Source: Acanthaster planci (Eukaryota > Echinodermata > Asteroidea > Valvatida > Acanthasteridae). From it: DNA of 64,000 nt. The position numbers and the translations under genes were made by a program. This document shows, piece by piece, positions 49,034 through 58,500 of this stretch. The DNA is taken from assembly GCF_001949145.1 (NCBI RefSeq), contig NW_019091390.1, positions 813,234 to 877,233 on the forward strand, given 5' to 3'. The notes beneath the pieces were generated by a model. The model saw nothing but the letters and a program-made list of their open reading frames with translations, was not told the DNA's origin and made no database searches. Positions within the stretch are counted from its first letter, which is position 1. The number at the start of each line of letters is the position of its first letter.

Positions 49034-49405
49034 CTTGGTTTTGTGTCAAAGGTCGTAGATATTTATTAGAGTAACAACTCAGCCCTGTTTAGCCGAGATT
49101 CTTGGTCAGTCAAGTTGATTGACGGTAGACCGACATTTCTTTTTGTTATACAATGACAGATGTACCCATATATTGAGGAAAATATGATGAAAAGGTTTTA
49201 AATTCAAATAGGTGAATCTAGTCATATTTTGGGAACCAATATTACAAGTTATACTTTCAGAACTACTGTTCGACTGAAAGAAGTTTACACCATTGATCTC
49301 CATTATGGCGCCCTCACTACTCACGTGGTAAATTTAAAGGCCACTTTCCCGCGAGGTTGTTGCTGTCACGGTTGTGTAAACCGACAGTTTTTGTGGTTTC
49401 CTGCA
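49034..49405. promoter_or_regulatory. Bidirectional PRPF38A/ORC1 promoter region
   Basis: 372 bp separate the two divergent start codons. The region holds an E-box CACGTG (49322-49327) and a perfect E2F word TTTCCCGC (49345-49352, within TTTCCCGCG), close to the ORC1 start. GCCATCTTGG (YY1-type) overlaps the PRPF38A ATG. No TATA box is evident on either side. E2F control of ORC1 is established in animals; its use here is inference. Confidence 0.7.
49345..49352 (+). promoter_or_regulatory. E2F site
   Basis: TTTCCCGC, an exact match to TTTSSCGC, lies 54 bp before the ORC1 ATG. It fits cell-cycle (G1/S) regulation of ORC1. Confidence 0.55.
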
Positions 49406-49506
49406 ATGAATACTCGGAAAAAATTAGCGTTTAATGGTGGGAAATCTTATGGATGGATTGGACCACCGCTGAAAGAAAAGTCTCGGCGCGGCAAGACGTA
49501 TTATGA
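49406..49506 (+). CDS. ORC1: ORC1 exon 1 (coding part)
   Basis: Residues 1-33 plus two bases, containing SYGWIGPPL, as in the ORC1 N-terminus before the BAH domain. Donor TATGA|gtaagt. Confidence 0.9.
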
Positions 49507-52500
49507 GTAAGTTGCCTTAGTTTGATTTTGAGAGAGGATAAACGCATTACATGTCGGTCGCGTCGGGGAAATTTAACTAAGCCTGATAATGAGTAACAGC
49601 TAGGCAACTAGGACTGTCATGACTACGTTCTTATTAGGCCTTTTGGCTTATGATTCCAGGGAAACAGTGACAGGGAAAGTGAGGAGTGAAGTTAATATTA
49701 TTATTGTTTATTTAATCCAAATATTCGTGCCAATAATACATCACAAACAAGATTGGCAGAGACAAAAGTAACAAAAAATCACTGTGGTCACAGACCTGTC
49801 TCCATACTACCCCTAGCCCCACTAGTGTGGCACGGAATCTCACTCCAGATCCATTCTTAGATCGGGAGTGAGAGTCCGTGCCACACTAGTGGGGCTACAC
49901 TACCCCCAGAACTATGCCAGACCCCACAGTTCTGGAGGTATCTCCCCACATCAAGTTGTGAAAAATTAATAAGATATTAAAAATAAGTAAATACGCATAA
50001 AAATACTGAGCATGTACACATTTAAAAAATGAAAAGATTGTTTCTGAACATGTTGAATAGGGGAAGTGAAATCTGAAATTTCCCAGCTTTTCATTTCAGG
50101 GGCTTGAACATTGCTGGTGAAGTGATCAAGCTTAATGATAACGTGTTCATTGACAGCGAGGAAGATGGACTCAGCTACGTGGCCAAGATAATTGACTTCT
50201 TTGATAATGGTAACGGAAAGAGTTTGAAATACAGACAACACTAAGTTTCCCTTAAAATGTTATAACAGCAATCAGAAAGTGATAACAATTTCCTGAAAGT
50301 TAAATTTAGCTAAGAAAATTCCGAATCTTTTCACAGTAACCCCGAGTTGATTTTTAATATGGAAACATTTAATCACTTTTCCTGTAAATAGTCGAGTCGT
50401 GTGTTAAAATGGCAGAGGCTGCATTAGCATAGCCAGTCCTGGTCCTTTATTTTGCAAGGCAACAGTAGTGGCAAGAATGCTTGCTGGTGTCTGTAGTCAG
50501 TAGGAGTGCACATCACAACTCGGAGACTGTCTTTAAACTTGGAGAAGTCCCTTTATTTGGAGACAAAGCCAGTCCCACAAAAAGAGAGAATGCGCCGCAA
50601 CTGGAAGCTGGGAACTAGCGCTGATCATTGGACCGTACTCGCCCATGAAAAGCCCCAAATCATCCGAGTCACGAATTGCCAAGTAAAATTCATTTTCATG
50701 GAGAAGCACTACTTGATTAAAGGTAGTGAAAAAAATAAACGACAATCTGGGAAAAGTGAAAAGAACGCCCGTGCAAGGAAGTGAACCCATGACTTTGCGG
50801 CTCACAGACATCACCTCTATCCACTGGACCACTGCTGCAATTGGGTAGCTGTTGAAACTTACAACCTTATGACATTTATGTCAAACGACATCAGGATCTG
50901 ATGCATGCAAGTGAATGCCTCTGTGAAATAAGAGACGGAAACTGATTATGCGGCCACTGACTATGAGGTACAAACCAATAATAAAATTGAAAAGATCTGG
51001 TGTTACGGTCTTTCTACTCAACCGTAGGGTTGTGTAGATTCTACTGAAAATTGGTAGTTTTACCAATCATCCGTTGCTAAGCGTAATTTATCACACTGTC
51101 TCAGTATACCCTTTTGTTGGCTGTTGTAAATGCATCCACAGTTCTTGCGCCATGATAGTCTGTCCGACCCTCTCTCAAATTTGGTCACTTTCCAAGATTT
51201 AATGATTTGGTAAAATTATAAAAAATTTAAATTATGAAAATTTCCAGTCCCTCCATTATTTAAATTTTTTTCCATGTTGCTTTTGAAGTTGTGTTTCATG
51301 TTATGGATTCAGGCGATACGGACTCTAACGAACACCGCCGTGCCATCGTGCAGTGGTACATGCGACCCAAGGAGATGCAGGAACGTGTACGTGGCAGGCA
51401 ACTGCCCGAGGGCGCTGTTCTCTCCAGCACCAACGAAGTCTTTGCCTATCTGGCCAAATCGGACTGGATCACGGAGTGCGAGATTGATGCTGACACAATC
51501 CTTGGCAAATGCAAGGTGAATGAACATGGGTTATTAAATGCTCATGTAAAAATCCAGGGTTTTTTCCCTGACCTCGTAAAGCCCGTCCTTCCAATCGGTA
51601 GCCTCTTGCTCCGAGAACATTTTGTTAATTTGTACGTGAAGAGAGCTTGACTCGTTTATTTAAATTCCACACAGCACAAATCACATCAAACATGCAGAAA
51701 GATATTTGCAGGAGGTGCAGGGCATGATGAACGGTGGACGATGACAAAAGCAAAGAGTGCACAGAACCAGATGCTAAAAATTAATAAAATCACCATTAGT
51801 CAATCTACATGTACAAAGTTGTTGCCGAAATTCACATTACAGTCGATTTTCCAGCGCCGTTTTGTACATGTAGTCGTAGAACAAGTTGCCATTTTCCCCA
51901 ACCATGCATTCAAAAACATGACACTTTACACAGGAATGGTGTACGCCTGGTCTTCCAGAAATGGGTGTCGGAAACTGTCAGCAGGACAACAGCAGAAAAA
52001 AAAAACTTGTAGTTCATCAGACCTATGAAAATAAATAGGAGCAATGAAGATCATTGTAAAAGGTTCTGGATTTTAAACAGTGGGGACTGCTGACCAGATT
52101 ACACTGATTGAAACATGTTCCCCAAGTTTTGTCAATTTTAGAAAGAGTAAGCCATGGTACCACAGCTGCGAATGGTCAACAACTTCTATCTGTCCGTACC
52201 TCACCGAAGCAAAGAAACTTTACATTTTAGAGCTTGCATCGTATAGTATTCGACAGGTCAGTTGATAGTGTAGTGGCATGGCTTCCATTGTTCTGAGATT
52301 GAATAGGTTCACCAAAACCTGCTTTTGACTGAATGCAGATAAGGAAAGCTCCCGCCAATACAGCCCTGCCGAAGACAACCAACGACGACCTACCGGTGAT
52401 GTACGTCCGCTGGCTGTTTGATGGGAACCAGTTCAAGCCAGTCCTGGAACCAAAAAAGGTCAACGGGGTCAGGAAAGACCTGGGCACGACACCCGGCAAG

Positions 52501-55500
52501 ACACCGAGTAAGACAGCTAACAAGAAGCGAGATGTCAAAGGGCAAAACACATCCAAGGTCAATGGCCCTGAGAAGCCTGACAAATCCAAGGAAACATCCA
52601 AATCGAAAACACCTAAAAGTGGTGAGATTATATGCAATATTTTTCAAAGTTGGAAATTGTTTTCAAGACTTGTGAGCACGCGTGAGCGACAAACCAAAAT
52701 ACCTGTTGGTATCTGTCCTTAGCGGATGTGTCTTTTGAAGCCTGTATTTGTGCTTGATTTCTGGACCGTCACTGAAAATGAACTTTTCTGCCCTTTGCAG
52801 ATGAAAGTTAATAACATTTTTAGTTATTTATTCTTAAAGTCAGAGAGAAGCAAGCTGCAAGCTTCTTGTGCAAGGACAATACTCTTCTAAGGCCCAAATA
52901 TACACACTGCTGCTAAGCATAAAAAATACCTGCTTAGCAGAAAGCAAGTTGCTGGCTAAAAATGTCACATGATGTATTATGTTATGACTGGTCCTTGCCT
53001 GTTTTCTACTTAGCATATATTGAAATTGGCCGAGCAGGATCCTCTGCTCAGAAGGTGTACGGAACTTGTCCAGTTGTCTTCATTCATGACTGGTGGCATT
53101 AATGAGACTATTTCAATCATCTTTCATACATTCTGCACAGACATAGTGTCGCCGGGGCAACGCCTCAATATTTCTGATGTTGAACTAATCGATGAACTCT
53201 TCAGCTCCGATGAAGACAGTGATGTTGTTAAATTCATTGAGCTGCCGAAAGCCACACCACGTCGTAAGTGCTCAGGGAACAATCGGAGTACCAGCGATTT
53301 TCCTTCAACTGCCAAAAAGATCCGCTTCAAGGACTCAGCAGATTCCCTCCCTCTGCCAGACATCCGCATCAAGAGGATCAGCATTAACACACGCTTCCCG
53401 GACTGCCAGTCCTTCACTACACTGAAACCAGCATCTGAGCGAAAAAGGAAGCCTCCAAATGGAACACATCCTGACGTCAGCCTGACAGACCGGCTCTGCA
53501 AGTCGGAATCCAAGAGTAGAGGCCACCAAAAGATTGACAGAGGACGGATTCCAAACGATGGCCTCCTGAGGGGCAGGAAGATCCCTCAGAGAAAATCGGC
53601 AAAGAAGATCATCCTAGAAGATGAGGCAGAGGATGACGATGAAGATGACTTTGAAGATGTCAAAACAACCAGAAAGCAGTCAAAGAATGAGAAACACAAG
53701 CAGGGACGGAAGACACCAAAGAGAAAGCTTCCTCCAGCAAAGAAGATCCCCGACAGTGAAGAGATGAAAGAGGAGGACTCTACGAAACCAAGGAGGCAGA
53801 GAGGGAGACCGAAATCTGTCACCAAGGTTATGCAGAAGGCCGGGAAGAAACCAGAAAGCGATGATGATGATCAGGATGAGTTGGAGGAAGAAAGTGACTT
53901 TGAAGAGGTATCCAGTGATGAGGAGATTACCATCAAGCGAAGGAAGACACCGGCAAAGAAACCGGCGGGCCGGCAGAGCGTCGCACCCAAGACACCTGTC
54001 TCGGTAAAAAAAAATCTTTTTAAAGATCCTCCGCATCTTTGTGCTATGTCATGAACCTGCTCAGCGTGAAATTTAACAAATTAAAGGGGAAAAAAATTGC
54101 CGAGTTGGAATTAAGGTTGCCTTAAGGTTGCAAATGTGGCGAGTCACACTTCTTGGTTAGAAACGCTGAGAAATTTCCCTTCAGTCAGGAAATTCTGTGT
54201 CTTAAACTTGACAACTGACGATTGACAATGCCTTATTGGTACCGTATGCTATGCTCTCTCTGACAGTTTGTGAGAGGAAACAATAGGCTATAGGTTTTTG
54301 AATCTTGCCTGATTTATATCTAAGAGCATTTCAATAACAGACCTTGAAATAAGTGCATAGAAGGTAATATTACTGTACCCAGATAATCTAGAGCACAAGC
54401 CAACTTCTATATTAAACTTTTCAATTCACCATCATGCTTGATTTACCAGCCAAAGACATGGTTACTTCATCCGTGTGTATTACTCGTGGATATTATTAGT
54501 TGGAGTAAAACTCAAGTAGCATTCCGTCTGGATCTGCTTTTCTTTTTGGCAGATTAAGTCAAAGGTCAAGGGTAGGACACCACGAAAGGATATTGTGCCT
54601 CACATCTCAGTGCGTCGCACGCCTTGCAAGACGCCGTCTAAGATCTTGGAGCATGCTAGAGCCAGGTACAGTATGTTGAAATCTTTTCCTGTACAAGCAC
54701 TTGGTTGGTTGAGGAACAGTGTGGATTTTCTTTGTGTGTGGAACCTTGGGACGATGTTGAAAGTTTCCCTCATTACAAAATAATTTATCTGGATGGTGAA
54801 TAACCTTTTCAATGAATATTAAGATGTTTTGATTTGTCAAGTGTTCTCGTATCTCCAGTTTAGCAATGCGCATCTGAGTTTGGTGCCACCCACCGCAGTA
54901 ATGGTGTCTTATCATTTTCAATAGCCCCCAGCAATGGCAGTAAGCATTGTGATAACTGTTGTATGGAACCACTGTTCCTTAACACAGTTGCTCTGCACAA
55001 AACCCCACCAAGTGCTCTCTGCCATTACAGGGGGCCATTGGGAATGTTTGATGATGAAACGCTGCCAGATTTGTTCACATGGTAACTTCTTTTCATACCA
55101 TTCAGAGGCAAGGTGTTTTTTTAATCCATTTGTGTAAGATTCATTCAACGGCCTGTTTCATCTCAATAACACTGTTGCGTTTTGTGAAGTTTCCTTCATT
55201 TTTCACTTGCTTTGTTTCCTGTTATTTTGCAATCTAGATTGCACGTCTCTGCCGTTCCTGACTCGCTGCCGTGCAGGGAGCATGAATTTGCCGATATCTA
55301 CACATTCGTCAAGAGCAAGATTCTTGATGGAACCGGAGGGTGAGTTTCTTTGCTACACTTTATGCAAGTGATACATAGTTATCAAGCTCTAGGGGCAAGT
55401 GTTACATTTTTCTTCAATTGCAACTCCCAAATTTGATTTCCCCCACAGACAAACATTATTTCAAAAAGTGAAATTTGGCAACACTTTTTTGTAAATGGCA

Positions 55501-58500
55501 TGAGAAATTCATTGGCCCTTTCAGAAAAGTAGTCTATGATATGAGTCGGGAGAAACAATTTTAGCACCTCTAGGCAAAGATATTGATTGATTGGAGGACC
55601 ACCAGCACAGGGCTAGAAAGCTCAGATGGTAGAGCATGGCATAATTTTGTAGGAGTCAGGGTTCAAGTCCTGATTAGTCAATTTTAGTCTTCATATTTAT
55701 AGCAAATAAGAATTTTGGATTTAACTTGCAGTTGTATGTACATATCTGGTGTGCCGGGCACCGGTAAGACGGCAACCGTCACCGAAGTGATGTCGTTCCT
55801 GCGGAAGGAAGTGGACGAGGACAAGGACTTCCCAGAATTCACTCTGGTGGAGATGAACGGGATGAAGCTGACGGAGCCACACCAGGCGTTCGTGCAGATT
55901 CTCAAGGTCTCTGAACGCAAAGACAAGAAAGTTGAATTCCTGGCTGACTTGTATTAATTACACCCTAACCCTCCAGGCATTTTCACCACAAAACTGACTG
56001 AAGATACCAGCAAAATTAAGTGCTCCTTGTTAAAGCTGCTTTGCTGTGCACTTTTTTTTCTGTGTCTGCCAAGAATTTTTTTCCAAAATACTGACTGAAA
56101 GCTAAAATGTGGAGCGAACACAAAAACTTAAAAAGTAAGATTTACCCTTGGTCACAGTCACTGTGGGTCAACAAAATTGAGACATTAACAGGTATCCGTC
56201 AAAATCCAGCTAGAGGTTGTGATGGATTTGAAGGATCAAGGAACATTGAGCCTGTAGTCCTGCAAACTGAAGGATTTCAGAGAATTCATCAGGGCTACAA
56301 ACAGCATGTCAAGGGATTAAAAAAATAATACGAACTCAGGTTTTGGATAGTTACAGATTAGGGATTGTTTTATAGGGTTGAGACAACCAAGAACCCTTGA
56401 AAAATTCTTGAGTTTTCTGTCATTTGCTTTCTTCCAAGTAATCATTAATGCCAGCATTCATGTATTTTTCCTTCACCCTTGCAGGCCCTGACTGGTCAGA
56501 AAGCCACTGCAGAACACTCCTCACAGCTCCTGGACAAGTATTTCACGTCGGCCGCCGGGCGTAAACAGCCTATCGTGCTCCTTGTGGATGAGGTAAGACT
56601 AACCAATGCCCTCGATAGATCTGTTCTGACCACAGCCATTCACAGGTCAAAACCATTTCTCAAACCTTAGCTTGTCTCCGTCTTTGGCTTGAAGATGCCA
56701 ACTTCATCCTCAGCATTGGTGAATCGGGGGGAAATATAGGTCAAGTTTGTATTACGGGAACGCCAAAGAGGATGAAAGTGGTACAGAACCAAAGAGAGAA
56801 ATCTGTTCGCATTCCCCGATTGCATTAACATCAAGAAGTTCTCATGCCAGAGCAGAAAATGAAACCTTATGACGGTGATAAAAACCAAGCTTTTTAGTAC
56901 TGGCTGTGGACATCAACGAGCTTAAATTTAAATGACACCAACTGTAGATTTTAAATGGGTCTGTAAATGCCCTGTTCCTGTTCATTTTTATCTCCTTGAC
57001 ATCCAAATTTTCCACCAACCAGCTGGATCTTTTGTGGACCCGCAAGCAAGGCGTTCTCTACAGCATCTTTGATTGGCCCAGCCGTCCCAAAGCCCGTCTG
57101 ATTGTGCTGGCCATCGCCAACACCATGGACCTGCCGGAGCGCATCATGATGAACAGAATATCCAGCCGGCTGGTAGGTCGTGCCCTCTGCACACTCACAA
57201 AACAAGGACAACATTGTTTGAGAGAAAATAGCTGATATTGCCTCCTCAAGGCATCCCTTGACAGAGATGAGGGAACCAGTTGTCAAATTCCAAACCGTCA
57301 CCCACTTCGGCTGGGAGAAGGGACTATGCCTGTGTATTTGCTGTGTGCACAGATCTTTGCTTGCATACCTGCTGAGCAGCAAAATAGCAACGTGATGATG
57401 AATAAGCCAATGAGACTTTGTCTCTCGACCATGAGTATACACAGATGCATCCACTCAGAGTAATCACCTGTTGTCATTGTATTTGCAAGTGGCGTTAGAA
57501 TCGTGATCATTAGCTTCAGGTTTAGGGATTTGAAGAGTATTCAAAGTATACAATACCAGACGGAAGAGGTTGCCTGTTTCAATATTTTCTGTTTGGGGAA
57601 GAGTTTAGTACCTAAACCTTTCTTTCCAAATTGCAAAATGTTTATTTCATTACACAAAGCTTTGCACAGCAGGGCAGCGCAGCAGTGGAGCCTCACAAAT
57701 GCATTTCTTAAATCAGAATCACAGTATTTATCTGTAATAATGGATGACTGCTGCTTTGGGCTCTTCATCTGCCTGCAGTTACAACAGTTGTAAGGAAACT
57801 GATGTTCATTTCCAAGTCAGTACCTAAGATTGATGAGGATTAGCTCTAGAGACTTTTTTCACTCCACTGCAGTCCATTTGCAAGATATGAGAAACCGGTG
57901 ACCTCGGAAGTTTAACAATGAGTTTTGGAGGCCTTGTGTGTCCACTTATTGTTTAGGCTGAACACGACTGCTGTGCACTTGTACATGGTGCCTTGTGGGG
58001 TACAGGAACAATGGAAGGTACCCCACAAGGCCAGTTTGGATCCTTGTGGGGGTACTAAAGTGGTACCCCACAAGAATTTCACGAAATAGATATTTCAAAT
58101 TTACTCAAAAAGGAGGAATTTTCAAGTGCCATTCATCCGTCACAAATTGAAGTGTTTTATATAAGGGACATATGGGTGAAATTTCAACCCAGGAAACTGG
58201 ATTTGGTTGAAATGGCAGTGATTTGAAATTTTTTCCATGTTTTGTTTGGGAGCTTTGTACACAAGAACAAAAGGAAATACCCCACAAGTATACATACGTA
58301 AGGGTGCCTGCTGTGTTCTTGTACGTTGTCCAGGGTTTAACCCGCATGACATTCCAGCCCTACACTTTCAAGCAACTCCAGAGTATTGTACAGAGCCGTC
58401 TAGAAGGACTGCAGGCGTTTGAGCCAGACGCCATCCAGCTAGCTGCTAGGAAGGTAGGTGGGGGGGGGGAGGGGAGAGGGAGGGGTGACAGACAGGGGGT

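Noticed and set aside
49229-49405. Upstream extension of ORC1 exon 1
   Set aside because: The frame is open but has no ATG before 49406, and family N-termini begin near that point.
53020-53140. Upstream extension of the ORC1 exon 5 open frame
   Set aside because: No acceptor there gives the phase required by exon 4; the acceptor at 53140 does.
56107-56328. 73-codon open frame in ORC1 intron 8
   Set aside because: Lies between phase-0 exons 8 and 9 that join perfectly as in other ORC1 proteins.
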